This document shows positions 1-8,171 of a stretch of DNA of 64,000 nucleotides, one piece after another; within the stretch, counting starts at the first letter, position 1; the number at the start of each line of letters is the position of its first letter. The DNA lies in the NCBI RefSeq assembly GCF_002177135.1, contig NZ_MWPH01000002.1, positions 868,001 to 932,000 of the forward strand, written 5' to 3'. The position numbers and the translations under genes are program-made. A model generated the notes under the pieces. That model worked only from the letters and a program-made list of their open reading frames with translations. It was not told the DNA's origin and did no database searches. The DNA comes from Natronolimnobius baerhuensis (GTDB lineage Archaea > Halobacteriota > Halobacteria > Halobacteriales > Natrialbaceae).

Positions 1-188
1 TCGATGGGAGCCACCTCGAGGGCACCGTGGCTGCTCCCCACGAGGTCAGCGAGGAGTTCGATTACTTCGCGACCGCGGTGCTGACGGAGATGGGTCTCGC
101 ACCCGACGGTCGACACGGGCTCACTGACGTCCAGATCGCTGAGGCGGTGTACGAGTCGGCCGAGGAGGGGACTCGAGTCGAGTTGTAG
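1..188 (+). CDS. Gfo/Idh/MocA-family oxidoreductase, C-terminal fragment
   Basis: Open from the left edge in the frame ending at the TAG at 186-188, giving about 61 C-terminal residues. The tail holds FDYFATAVLT followed by HGLTDVQIAEAVYESAEEG, which resembles the end of Gfo/Idh/MocA sugar dehydrogenases, where the last helix (a DVxxIEAxYESA pattern) closes the substrate domain. Haloarchaeal D-xylose 1-dehydrogenases end similarly, so a pentose dehydrogenase is possible. The nucleotide-binding domain and catalytic Lys lie outside the window, so the substrate cannot be read. It converges on the HTH/TumE-like pair with 6 bases between stop codons. Confidence 0.6.
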   Translation, partial: DGSHLEGTVAAPHEVSEEFDYFATAVLTEMGLAPDGRHGLTDVQIAEAVYESAEEGTRVEL

Positions 189-194
189 GTTCGA

Positions 195-641
195 TCACTC
201 GGTCCAGAACGCTCGCTGTCGCTCCTCGATCTCTTGCAGGACCGCTGTAAGGACATCGCGCCAATCTTCGGGATGGGACGTATCGATCCCCGGGGTCGGT
301 GCGTCGGGTCCCGGGTGGATGTGCTCACGAGCGTTGTGGTCTGATGGGTGGCGATCCCACCGATGATCGAACGTTCCTGCAGTGTGTTCTTCGTGATACT
401 GGATCGTGAAATCGCCGTTTTTGAACCAGATGTATTCGACTCGAGCCGTCTCGACGGTGGGCGGGTAGAACGCCGATTCGTAGACACAGACCACACGATT
501 CGGCGCGAACGCGGGGTGACTGTCGACGCGTTCAAACCGCTCGTTTGTCTCGAGTCGATCTGCAATCGTCTCTAATCGGTCGAAATCGACCGGTGCGCCG
601 CTATCGTCGCGACCCCACGTGTCGTCGCTGCGCTCGGTCAT
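195..641 (-). CDS. TumE/DUF6516-like protein, candidate toxin of a two-gene module
   Basis: A 148-residue acidic protein, second gene of a two-gene operon. Its start overlaps the end of the upstream HTH gene by 4 bases (ATGA), so the two are translationally coupled. A beta-rich centre is followed by a histidine-rich stretch, RWDRHPSDHNAREHIHP, and the protein ends in a helix with a terminal FW. The His/Asp/Arg cluster recalls the TumE (DUF6516) toxin family, whose partner is an HTH antitoxin, and the gene order (HTH first) fits a toxin-antitoxin pair. This is family resemblance by eye; a haloarchaeal protein of unrelated function remains possible. Confidence 0.45.
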   Translation of the reverse strand: MTERSDDTWGRDDSGAPVDFDRLETIADRLETNERFERVDSHPAFAPNRVVCVYESAFYPPTVETARVEYIWFKNGDFTIQYHEEHTAGTFDHRWDRHPSDHNAREHIHPGPDAPTPGIDTSHPEDWRDVLTAVLQEIEERQRAFWTE

Positions 642-1213
642 ACGGCTGTTCGTTCGTCGGTCGATGTTCCGGAATCAGCCATGAGCGCGCGCTCGAGGAG
701 ATCGATTCGGCGGCGGGTCGTCTGCCACGATGAAAGTTCTTCCCAGGCATCCGCAACTGGCTGGTCAGTCGCTGAGGCGTATTCGGTAATCGAGATGTCG
801 CTCGGTGAGTCGACCCCGAACGTTACGGCGAACTCTTCGTCAGCCGCTCGTTCGGTTTCGAGCGCAGACAGGAGTTCATCGACCGTGTACTGGGTCTGGA
901 GTTGCTGGACGCGACGCCAGCGAAGATAGCCGTCGTTTCGTTCGTACGTCGCCGGCGATTCGGTGACCTGCGTCACGATTCCCATCCGCTCGAACCAGTC
1001 CAGGTACTCCCGCGCCGCATCGACGCCGTGACCGGCGAGGTCGGCAATATCACCGACCGTCGCCGGGCTGTCTAGTCCGAGGACGGCGTCGAAGAAGTCG
1101 TCGCGCGTTCGCTCTCCGCGGACGAGATTTTGTGGGTCCGTCAGCGCGTCGAAATCAGGCGCCGACTCGCGCTCGTCGGCGTCCGCTTGCAGTTCCGGGT
1201 CCGGTTCTTCCAT
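638..1213 (-). CDS. winged-helix HTH regulator, candidate antitoxin partner
   Basis: A 191-residue acidic protein with a winged-helix N-terminal half: SPATVGDIADLAGHGVDAAR looks like the two HTH helices at about residues 50-70, followed by a wing near TYERNDGYLRW. The rest is helical and rich in Glu and Arg, which suits dimerisation or partner binding. ATG at 1211-1213 has an AT-rich TATA-like stretch at 1237-1243 and a perfect 10-base palindrome just upstream, so autoregulation is plausible. It is the first gene of the pair and overlaps the TumE-like gene by 4 bases. It belongs to a haloarchaeal HTH family (I think DUF7342, from memory). The DNA target is unknown. Confidence 0.6.
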   Translation of the reverse strand: MEEPDPELQADADERESAPDFDALTDPQNLVRGERTRDDFFDAVLGLDSPATVGDIADLAGHGVDAAREYLDWFERMGIVTQVTESPATYERNDGYLRWRRVQQLQTQYTVDELLSALETERAADEEFAVTFGVDSPSDISITEYASATDQPVADAWEELSSWQTTRRRIDLLERALMADSGTSTDERTAV

Positions 1214-1236
1214 AGTCGGCTGTCGTCTTGCGACGG

Positions 1237-1264
1237 AATAAATCTTTAGCCAATGGAATATTCC
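1237..1264 (-). promoter_or_regulatory. promoter and candidate operator of the HTH/TumE-like operon
   Basis: On the minus strand, ATTTATT (1237-1243) lies 24-30 bases before the ATG at 1213, the expected TATA position for a leaderless transcript. Immediately upstream is the perfect palindrome GGAATATTCC (1255-1264). The half-site GGAATA recurs at 1235-1240, exactly 20 bases away (two helical turns) and overlapping the TATA box, as expected for a repressor operator. Confidence 0.45.
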
Positions 1265-1374
1265 GTACGAATCTGTAGACTCCGGAAAGGGCCGGTGACT
1301 CCCTCCTGCCTCCTCTCCTCTCTTCTTCGTTGCGGCCGCGGTAGCCGTCGGCTGCGAGATACCGAGCCGTCGTA

Positions 1375-1839
1375 ATGAGTGACAGTTTTATCGATGACTA
1401 TCGAGTTGAAAATGTGAAACGACGCGGATTGCTGCTCGGGCTGACTGCAGGTGCGGTCGGTCTGGCAGGCTGTACGTCGTCCGAGGACGAACCATCGCCG
1501 CTGGATGCGGCGGTCGAAATCACCGACGCGCTCTGTGACGAGACCGAAACCCGTACGGAGCTACATCGGGAGTCCGAGGGCAAGGTCGTTGCCGACGGCG
1601 TCGTCACGAACCTGGCGGCCGGGGAAGGTCTTCGGTCGATCCTGTTGACTCCGCAGGAGGACGAGCCAAACGAGGGACCACTGCTCTGTGTAATCGAGAC
1701 AAGGGAACGGGCCGAAGACGGCGTCGACTGTGCGGGCAGCGTTTCCTACACCGCGGTGATCGAATTCGATCCGTCGCGGTACGCTGAGGTTGAGGTCTTG
1801 AACCGAGACGACGAGTACGCCGAGTCTATCGACCTGTAA
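1375..1839 (+). CDS. Tat-exported haloarchaeal lipoprotein, function unknown
   Basis: 154 residues. The N-terminus has the twin arginine KRRGLLLGL, a short hydrophobic stretch and the lipobox LAGC with Cys at residue 33, so the protein is probably exported folded and lipid-anchored outside the membrane. The mature part is acidic, about 120 residues, and has four more cysteines (in ALCDET, LLCVIE and DGVDCAGS), at least some of which could form disulfides. No known domain is recognisable. It is a single gene between the divergent HTH operon and the methylmalonyl-CoA mutase genes; nothing in the context suggests a role. Confidence 0.7.
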   Translation: MSDSFIDDYRVENVKRRGLLLGLTAGAVGLAGCTSSEDEPSPLDAAVEITDALCDETETRTELHRESEGKVVADGVVTNLAAGEGLRSILLTPQEDEPNEGPLLCVIETRERAEDGVDCAGSVSYTAVIEFDPSRYAEVEVLNRDDEYAESIDL

Positions 1840-1937
1840 CCGCGTTCCTCATCGGTTTCGTTGCGACGACTGGTCAGTTATCATCCCAGATACTGCCGTC
1901 CGTTAACGTGAAACGGTCGGGCGGTGAACAGGGGCCT

Positions 1938-2354
1938 ATGAGTACCGAACAGGAGGAGGCGTCGATCCGGTGTCTCGTCGCCAAAGTCGGACTCGACGGT
2001 CACGACCGGGGCGCACACGTCATCTCGAGGGCGTTTCGAGACGCCGGCTTCGAGGTCATCTACTCGGGACTGCACAACGCGCCCGAGGAGATCGTCCAGG
2101 CCGCGGTCCAAGAGGACGTCGACGTGCTCGGCATTTCGATCCTCTCCGGCGCACACGACACGCTCGTCCCGAAGATCATGGACGGCTTAGCGGAGTACGG
2201 CGCAAAGGAGGACACGCTCGTGCTCGTCGGCGGCGTCATCCCCGAGGAGGATCGTCCGGCGCTCGAGTCGGCGGGCGTCGCCCAGATTTTCGGCCCCGGA
2301 ACGTCGATTGAAGAAACCATTTCGTTCGTCCGGGAGAACGCACCCGAGCGATGA
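1938..2354 (+). CDS. methylmalonyl-CoA mutase, cobalamin-binding small subunit
   Basis: A 138-residue stand-alone B12-binding domain. It carries the base-off cobalamin motif DGHDRG (its His replaces dimethylbenzimidazole as the lower cobalt ligand), then SILSGAHDT and VLVGGVIP, the SxL and GG elements of the same fold. In archaea this domain is usually a separate chain that joins the catalytic chain to interconvert R-methylmalonyl-CoA and succinyl-CoA in propionate and odd-chain catabolism. The large chain is not in this window. I chose ATG 1938 over an in-frame GTG at 1908 because homologues begin just before the KVGLDGHDRG strand. Its stop overlaps the meaB start by 4 bases. Confidence 0.92.
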   Translation: MSTEQEEASIRCLVAKVGLDGHDRGAHVISRAFRDAGFEVIYSGLHNAPEEIVQAAVQEDVDVLGISILSGAHDTLVPKIMDGLAEYGAKEDTLVLVGGVIPEEDRPALESAGVAQIFGPGTSIEETISFVRENAPER

Positions 2355-3514
2355 GCGGCGCTAGCGACGCTGCCGGAGCGGGTGGCCACGAGGAGTTACT
2401 CGAGGACCTGCTTGCGGGCGAACACCGCGCACTGGCCCGCGTCATATCGAAGATCGAGGATCGCGCGCCGGGCTACCGGGACCTCGTTTCCGACCTCTAC
2501 GCGCACACGGGCGGGGCGGACGTAATCGGGATCACGGGCAGCCCCGGTGCCGGGAAGTCGACGCTGGTGGACAAACTCGCAGAAACCTATCGCGACCGGG
2601 GCGAAACGGTCGGCATCATCGCGATTGACCCCTCTTCACCGTTTACTGGCGGTGCGGTGCTCGGCGACCGGATTCGAATGGCCTCGACTGTGGGCGATAT
2701 GGACGTCTTCGTGCGGTCGATGAGCGCCCGCGGGACGCTTGGCGGCCTCTCGACTGCCACCGCGGACGCGGTCAAGGCGATGGATGCTTTCGGCAAGGAC
2801 AAGGTAATCATCGAAACTGTCGGTGCTGGACAGAACGAGATCGATATCGTCCGCACCGCAGACACCGTCGCCGTCCTCGTCCCGCCGGGGTCGGGCGACG
2901 ACATCCAGACGCTCAAAGCCGGGATCCTCGAGATCGCGGACGTGTTCGTGGTCAACAAGGCCGACCGCGACGGGGCCGACCGAACGGTCCAGGAACTCGA
3001 GGAGATGATCCATCTCGGCGAGGGCACGAGCACTGGCGGGACCGGACATCACGGCGTCGACGGAATGGCCGCGGCTGAGACCACGACCGACGCGGCCGAC
3101 ACTGGGAACTGGTCACCGCCAATCGTCGAAACCGTTGCGACGACCGGTGAGGGCATCGAGGCGTTTCTCGAGGAACTCGCGGCCCATCGGGGGTTCCTCG
3201 AGTCGACGGGGACCCGCACGGAACTGGCACGCAAGCGCCACGCCGAGGAGATCCGGACGCTTCTCCGGGCGGACGTCAACAGCCTTCTCGAGGCCGAACT
3301 CGAGCGCACGGGTGGGATTGATGCCCTCGCGGACGCCGTTCGAACGGGCGAGACCGACCCGTACTCGATTGCCGATGCCGTACTCGAGCCACTCGAGGCG
3401 TGTCTGGCGGAGGTCGACCTTAATCTCGAGCGCAGTAGTGAGACTGAGGGCGGGGGCGGGAGCGAGAGAGATATCAGTAATTCAACGCTCGGACGTGACG
3501 ACCCCTCGCAGTGA
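2351..3514 (+). CDS. meaB: MeaB/ArgK-type G3E GTPase, mutase chaperone
   Basis: 387 residues. This P-loop GTPase loads and protects adenosylcobalamin in methylmalonyl-CoA mutase. The Walker A motif GSPGAGKST lies at about 63-71, switch-region residues IDPSSPFTGGAVLGDR at about 92-107, the Walker-B-like ETVGAGQNE at about 155-163, and the base-specificity motif NKAD at 202-205. It overlaps the cobalamin subunit gene by 4 bases, which fits a client-chaperone operon. Most homologues are about 310-340 residues. Here a low-complexity Gly/Thr/Ala/His insert occupies about 224-255, after NKAD, and an acidic Gly-rich tail follows the dimerisation helices. Both are probably flexible and typical of halophile elaboration. 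Confidence 0.95.
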   Translation: MSGASDAAGAGGHEELLEDLLAGEHRALARVISKIEDRAPGYRDLVSDLYAHTGGADVIGITGSPGAGKSTLVDKLAETYRDRGETVGIIAIDPSSPFTGGAVLGDRIRMASTVGDMDVFVRSMSARGTLGGLSTATADAVKAMDAFGKDKVIIETVGAGQNEIDIVRTADTVAVLVPPGSGDDIQTLKAGILEIADVFVVNKADRDGADRTVQELEEMIHLGEGTSTGGTGHHGVDGMAAAETTTDAADTGNWSPPIVETVATTGEGIEAFLEELAAHRGFLESTGTRTELARKRHAEEIRTLLRADVNSLLEAELERTGGIDALADAVRTGETDPYSIADAVLEPLEACLAEVDLNLERSSETEGGGGSERDISNSTLGRDDPSQ

Positions 3515-3662
3515 GGGAGGACGCTGACTCGCGGACTGTCACGAGGTGACGCCGTTGAAACTCATGTTCAGACACACATCGAATGAAACAGCCAGTCAGT
3601 GAGGCCTGCGGACTGTGAAGTTGACCGGAATGTTTTTTCTTCAACTACGGACACGTCATACC

Positions 3663-4556
3663 ATGTCCATCCCTCCCTCGTCCCGCCGGACGGTCCTCGG
3701 CACTCTCTCAACGCTCGCACTGGGGGCAATCGCTGGCTGCAATATGCCTTCGAGGAGTGGCGATGAAGAAGGGGCAGCCTACCGTAACTGGCTGTACGAC
3801 CCCAGCGACTATATCGATGAGGAGATGCGGTCTGAAATGTGGTTCGAATCGCCGACAGAACTGGTGGCCGCCGAGGAATACCTCCACGACCGCGTGCGAG
3901 GGGAGTACGTGAATGGGTGGCTGAACAGAGGGCCCGACATGGCCACTGTCGAGTGGGCGATGTTTTATGCCGACCAATTAGTAAACGCGCCGTCTGTTCA
4001 GGCGTACGGTGGCTCATTCGATGCGAGCACTGCCAGAGAAACGACGGCAACCCACGGGGGTTCCGTTGACGACGCCGAGTCGCTCGGGTCCGTTAACGGG
4101 TATGAACTAGTCGCATACGACGAGGACCGATACGGCCTCTATAAAGACGGTGAAGCGGTCAACGTCGGTTTCGCTTCTGAAGACGTGGTTCGTGATCTCG
4201 TAGCCGAGCGAGCGGAGTCGCCGTTGGACCGTGCCGAGGGCGTCGAACAGCTCATTGACTGTATCGGGTTCGGAACAACCGCCTCGTTGAACGTCCAGAC
4301 TGGGGACGACCTCGAGTTTACCGGGTCCGGTGTTGGGTATACGGTCGATGGCGAAACGACCGCCGTGCGGTTTGCCCACCTGAACGGGGAGATGTCTCTT
4401 GACCAACTCCGAGAGCTCGGCGACGACAGTGACGCACTCTCGTCGGTGACCGTCGATGAAGACGGGCCGGTCCGATGGCTGGAGGGGACAGTCGACACCG
4501 ACCGTACCGCGCTTGATGGCACGATGTTCCACGTAGGCGAGGCTCCGTTCGAGTGA
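3663..4556 (+). CDS. Tat lipoprotein, function unknown
   Basis: 298 residues. ATG 3663 gives a signal peptide with SRRTVLGTLSTLALGAIAGC, i.e. a twin arginine and a lipobox with Cys at residue 24; a longer frame from GTG 3615 would bury the signal. The mature protein is acidic and appears to have two similar halves that each describe a beta-rich domain (around DRYGLYKDGEAVNVGFASED and VGYTVDGETTAVRFAHLNGE). No catalytic motif or named domain is recognised. It is followed at 184 bases by a same-strand hydrolase gene, not obviously in one operon. Confidence 0.7.
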   Translation: MSIPPSSRRTVLGTLSTLALGAIAGCNMPSRSGDEEGAAYRNWLYDPSDYIDEEMRSEMWFESPTELVAAEEYLHDRVRGEYVNGWLNRGPDMATVEWAMFYADQLVNAPSVQAYGGSFDASTARETTATHGGSVDDAESLGSVNGYELVAYDEDRYGLYKDGEAVNVGFASEDVVRDLVAERAESPLDRAEGVEQLIDCIGFGTTASLNVQTGDDLEFTGSGVGYTVDGETTAVRFAHLNGEMSLDQLRELGDDSDALSSVTVDEDGPVRWLEGTVDTDRTALDGTMFHVGEAPFE

Positions 4557-4739
4557 ACGCGGGTACGCTGGTACGTATCCAACCCCGGTTACCAGAACGC
4601 GGACCACGAGTCGATGCCGCCTCGGCTACACTCCACGCTGGAGGAACGATCTACAGCCTTCGACGATCGACTTTTCGGTACGGCTCACGAGGTGTATACT
4701 GACCGCAGTTCTAAGGCCATCGCGGCCATACTAACTCGT

Positions 4740-5711
4740 ATGAACGCCCGAACAGTCCTCGGTGCAGCGCTCGGAAGCGTTGGTGCAGCCGTCGTCGGCA
4801 ATCGCCTGCTCACAAAGCGGGCGGGCGACCTCGAGAACCCGCTCGAGGGCGTCGAACGAACGTATCGCTGGCGCGGGATGGAGACACGATACACCGTTGC
4901 TGGCGATCCGAACGATCCGGATATGCTCTTGCTTCATGGCGTCCACGCGGGAGCGAGCAGCAACGAATTCAGCCCTGTGTTCGAGCGATTGGCCGAAGAC
5001 TATCACGTGTTCGCCGTCGACCTACCCGGGTTTGGTCGCTCGAATCGCCCGCCGCTTGTCTACTCGCCGACGCTGTATGCGGAGTTCATCCGTGACTTCG
5101 CGGGCGACGTCACCGAGTCACCACTCGTCGTCGCCTCCTCACTGACCGGCGCGTTCGCCGTCGACGCTGCAGGCGACGCCGAACTCGAGTCCGAGTTTGC
5201 TCACCTCGTCCTGATCTGTCCGACCGGCGACACCGGCGATGAACGCCCGTGGCTGCGCACGCTCGTTCGCACGCCGATTCTCGGCACGACGCTGTTCAAT
5301 CTGTTCGCGAGCAAACCGTCACTGCGCTATTTCTACGACCGAGATGGCTACTACGAGAGTGACCGCATCGACGCCGAAGAAATCGCCTACGCCTGGGATA
5401 GCGCCCACCAACCGGGCGCTCGGTACGCTCCCGCATCCTTTGCCGCCGGCACGCTCGACCCCGAGTTCGACCTCGCGACGGAACTGGCCGCCCTCGAGAC
5501 GGACACGACGCTCGTCTGGGGACGTGATTCGGAACTCGTTCCGCTTCGAGACGGGCGGGACCTGGCCACGGCTGCGGATCTCGACCTGGTCGTCATCGAC
5601 TACGCGACGCAGTTGCCACACGCCGAACACCCCGACCGGTTCGTCGAGTATCTGACGGCAGAACTCCTCGAGGCAGGCCCAGCGGGTGCGGACACGAGTT
5701 CGGACGAGTAA
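4740..5711 (+). CDS. alpha/beta-hydrolase fold protein, membrane-proximal
   Basis: 323 residues from ATG 4740; an in-frame ATG at 4614 would add 42 residues. I prefer 4740 because the N-terminus then begins with a short hydrophobic stretch (VLGAALGSVGAAVVG), with TGTATACT-like promoter sequence upstream. The fold is clear: LLLHGVHAG (oxyanion HG), DLPGFGRSNRPP, a nucleophile elbow ASSLTGA (Ser in place of the usual GxSxG spacing), an acid near WGRDSELVP, and the catalytic His in LPHAEHPDRF. Substrate cannot be predicted; esterase, epoxide hydrolase or lyase relatives are all possible. The divergence of the elbow from GxSxG is noted but common in haloarchaeal members. Confidence 0.8.
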   Translation: MNARTVLGAALGSVGAAVVGNRLLTKRAGDLENPLEGVERTYRWRGMETRYTVAGDPNDPDMLLLHGVHAGASSNEFSPVFERLAEDYHVFAVDLPGFGRSNRPPLVYSPTLYAEFIRDFAGDVTESPLVVASSLTGAFAVDAAGDAELESEFAHLVLICPTGDTGDERPWLRTLVRTPILGTTLFNLFASKPSLRYFYDRDGYYESDRIDAEEIAYAWDSAHQPGARYAPASFAAGTLDPEFDLATELAALETDTTLVWGRDSELVPLRDGRDLATAADLDLVVIDYATQLPHAEHPDRFVEYLTAELLEAGPAGADTSSDE

Positions 5712-5776
5712 CCGTCTCCTGCGCATAGGCACCGCTTGCGGTCATCGCTCGGAGCCAGCGCGATTCGGTAGTACGA

Positions 5777-6280
5777 TCAGTCAGCGACGGCAACCTCGAG
5801 GTCGTCGCGGTCGACGGCCAGTCGGAACGTGGGGACGGTTCGGTACTCGACCTCGACGACGTCTTTCCGGCGGAGACTCTGGAGGCCCGAGCGGACGTCT
5901 TCAGCCGACGGATCGACATCGTAGGCCTCGCGGAGGCTGTGGAGCACGGAGACGACGCTCTCCGATTCCTCCTCGGGACCGGCGAGTACGTCGACGATCT
6001 GTGCCTGCAGTTCGGGGACGCGAATGCGCGAGGGCGCGCCGTCCGAGTCTGGATCGCTTTCGATTCCCGGTTCGACATCGACGAGATCGTTGGCCTCCGC
6101 GGTTGCGCGAATCAGGCTGTTGTCGTCGCGAAAGTAGTAGTCGCCGAGTTCGTTCTCGAGATACTGGTGGACCTCACTGCCGCTTTCGACCCCCCATCGG
6201 TCCTGTAGCTCGGAATTTTTCGTCGGCTGTAGCTCCACCACGTCTGCCAGGCGCCCTTTGGCCTCCTCCGAAAGCGTCAT
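5777..6280 (-). CDS. DUF5797-family haloarchaeal protein
   Basis: 167 residues, ATG at 6278-6280. The N-terminus (MTLSEEAKGRLADVVELQPTK) and the following QDRWGVESGSEVHQYLE read as a winged-helix-like domain, and a second helical/wing unit occupies about 95-155 (IVDVLAGPEE through DVVEVEYRTVPTFRL). This matches my memory of the Haloarchaea-specific family DUF5797. Two HTH-like units suggest nucleic-acid binding, but no target or partner is evident. It lies head-to-tail after the MFS gene on the same strand, 54 bases apart. Confidence 0.7.
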   Translation of the reverse strand: MTLSEEAKGRLADVVELQPTKNSELQDRWGVESGSEVHQYLENELGDYYFRDDNSLIRATAEANDLVDVEPGIESDPDSDGAPSRIRVPELQAQIVDVLAGPEEESESVVSVLHSLREAYDVDPSAEDVRSGLQSLRRKDVVEVEYRTVPTFRLAVDRDDLEVAVAD

Positions 6281-6334
6281 CGTCGCATCGTATGTGGATC
6301 CGGTACTTTTGCGTTGCGTCCCGCGTGTCGCCGA

Positions 6335-7672
6335 TTAGTCACTCCCGACGAACGGCAACGGAATCGGCTCCGTCGACTCGAGGCTCTCTTCGACCTGCGT
6401 GTAGACGAGGATGGCCCCCATCGCTGCGAGGACGGTGCCGAAGATAAACGGTACGTGGAAGCCGTACTCGATCAGTGCGCCGGAGGAGAACGGCCCAATG
6501 GCGATGCCAAAGCCAAAGGCCATCGTCAACACGGAGAGTTTCGAGCCGGATTCGCCCTCGGGCGCGAGATCGCCGGCAAGCGCGAGTGCCGGGGCGAACA
6601 CCATCGCGCCCGCGATCCCCTGAGCAAGCCGTGCGACAAACATCGACTCAGGAGTCAGGATGAAGCCTTGAACCAGCGTCGAGGGGACCAAGATGACCAT
6701 CCCGGTGACGATGAACGGCCGGCGTCCAAACCGGTCGCAGGCTCGTCCGATTGGGGTCTGTAAGACGATCTGGGCGACGATAAACGCCGCAAACTGCAGG
6801 CCAAACCAGGTCGCCCCCTGCCCAAGACGTTCGTTGACCTGTGGCTGTATCGTCGCAAACAGGGCAATCGAGGCGGCCATACACAGCGAGGCGAGTCCGA
6901 GCGTGAAGATGGGATCGAAGACCTTCGACCCTGAGCGGTCCCAGACGTCAATCGAGAGGTCTGCGCCCGCGGTTGCGTTCGTCGTGTCGGGGTCCGTGAT
7001 GAGGACGGTCACGAGCAGGTAGCTTAGACTGGCAGTGATTACGGCGATGTAGAAGGCGGCGTCGAAGCCGCTGATGGCCAATCCGCCGGGAAGCGTGTAG
7101 GGGCCGAGATTGACCACTGCGCCGGCGGCGACCGGGCCGGCCCCGAAGCCGACCAGCCGGAACGTGTTGTAGACGCCCATATTGCCGCCGCGGTCGCCCG
7201 TCGTCGCGAGTTCGTTCACCAGCGCGACCGACGCGGGGATGATAAACGAGACGCTGATCCCCTGCAAGCCGCGGATAACGACCAGCGAGAGGTAGCTTCC
7301 GGCGAAGACGTACGCAAGGTTCGTCACTGCCAGCCCGCCCAGCCCGATCAAAATAAACAGTTTTCGCCGCCCTGTTCGATCCGAGAGTCGGCCCGTCAAC
7401 GGCTGAAAGCTGCTGTTGAGAAATCCAAACAGCGAAAGGATGATCCCGATGATCATCGACTCCGAGAGGCCGAACGTTTCCCCGCCGACGATCCCGCTCG
7501 TCACGTACAGCGGGATCACGATAATCAGAAACGAGTTCCCGATGCCATCGGCCATCCGTGCAAACGCCAGCGCGAGCACTCGCCGGTCGACAGCAAACTG
7601 CGCGATGGCCACTCGGAACAGCCGACTCGCCCAGCCAACCGGTGTTCGGAACCACTCGAGCAGTCGTCGCAT
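6335..7672 (-). CDS. MFS transporter, 12-TM drug/metabolite exporter type
   Basis: 445 residues with about twelve hydrophobic segments, starting near FLIIVIPLYVTSGIVGG and ending near FIFGTVLAAMGAILVY. The loop between TM2 and TM3 carries GRLSDRTGRRKLFI, the MFS motif A (GxLaDRxGRRxxl), and a half-copy, GRACDRFGRRPFIV, sits at the equivalent place in the second half. The conserved motifs and the absence of sugar-binding signatures suggest a proton-coupled exporter of the DHA1 type; substrate is unknown. An N-terminal cytoplasmic stretch (RLLEWFRTPVGWASRLFR) precedes TM1. Confidence 0.9.
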   Translation of the reverse strand: MRRLLEWFRTPVGWASRLFRVAIAQFAVDRRVLALAFARMADGIGNSFLIIVIPLYVTSGIVGGETFGLSESMIIGIILSLFGFLNSSFQPLTGRLSDRTGRRKLFILIGLGGLAVTNLAYVFAGSYLSLVVIRGLQGISVSFIIPASVALVNELATTGDRGGNMGVYNTFRLVGFGAGPVAAGAVVNLGPYTLPGGLAISGFDAAFYIAVITASLSYLLVTVLITDPDTTNATAGADLSIDVWDRSGSKVFDPIFTLGLASLCMAASIALFATIQPQVNERLGQGATWFGLQFAAFIVAQIVLQTPIGRACDRFGRRPFIVTGMVILVPSTLVQGFILTPESMFVARLAQGIAGAMVFAPALALAGDLAPEGESGSKLSVLTMAFGFGIAIGPFSSGALIEYGFHVPFIFGTVLAAMGAILVYTQVEESLESTEPIPLPFVGSD

Positions 7673-7787
7673 CCATCCCTACTGCATCGTCGCACCCGTT
7701 TATACTTTCGAACCGAAACGTCGCTCTGGTGGACTGTCGCTCCCATCGTCAACGAGTTACAAGCCATCCGCTGTCGTAGCTCCGTCC

Positions 7788-8042
7788 ATGTCCGAAATCA
7801 AACTGAGCCGCATCGAAACCGTCCTCGCCGACCTCGAGTACCCCGCAACGAACGACGAAGTTGCCAGCGAGTTTTCGGATACAACCCTGTTGCTCGCCGA
7901 CGGCGAACGAAACCTCGGCACGCTCGTCGAACGCAGCGAGGCCAACCAGTTCGAGTCGACAGACGACCTCAAGACTGCGTTACATAACGTCTTACCGCGC
8001 GAGGCGGTCGGCGAGCCGTACCAGTCGGAAGGCGAGGGCTAG
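7788..8042 (+). CDS. small haloarchaeal protein, DUF5789/DUF2795-like
   Basis: 84 residues from ATG 7788. The pattern DLEYPATNDEVASEFSDTTLLLADGERNLG followed by FESTDDLKTALHNVLPREAVG resembles small haloarchaeal DUF5789/DUF2795 proteins, in which a helix pair frames a beta hairpin. Function is unknown. The gene is a short monocistron between the divergent MFS gene and the convergent PQQ-propeller gene. Confidence 0.65.
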   Translation: MSEIKLSRIETVLADLEYPATNDEVASEFSDTTLLLADGERNLGTLVERSEANQFESTDDLKTALHNVLPREAVGEPYQSEGEG

Positions 8043-8171
8043 TGGCGATCCAGATTCGAGTGACAGGATGAGCAATTGCCGGATCGAATCAACTTCATAC
8101 TCGAACCAACTGGGACGGACCAGTGTCTGTCCGACGGGAACGCCGGAAAATTGGTTCCCCAGACGATTTTC

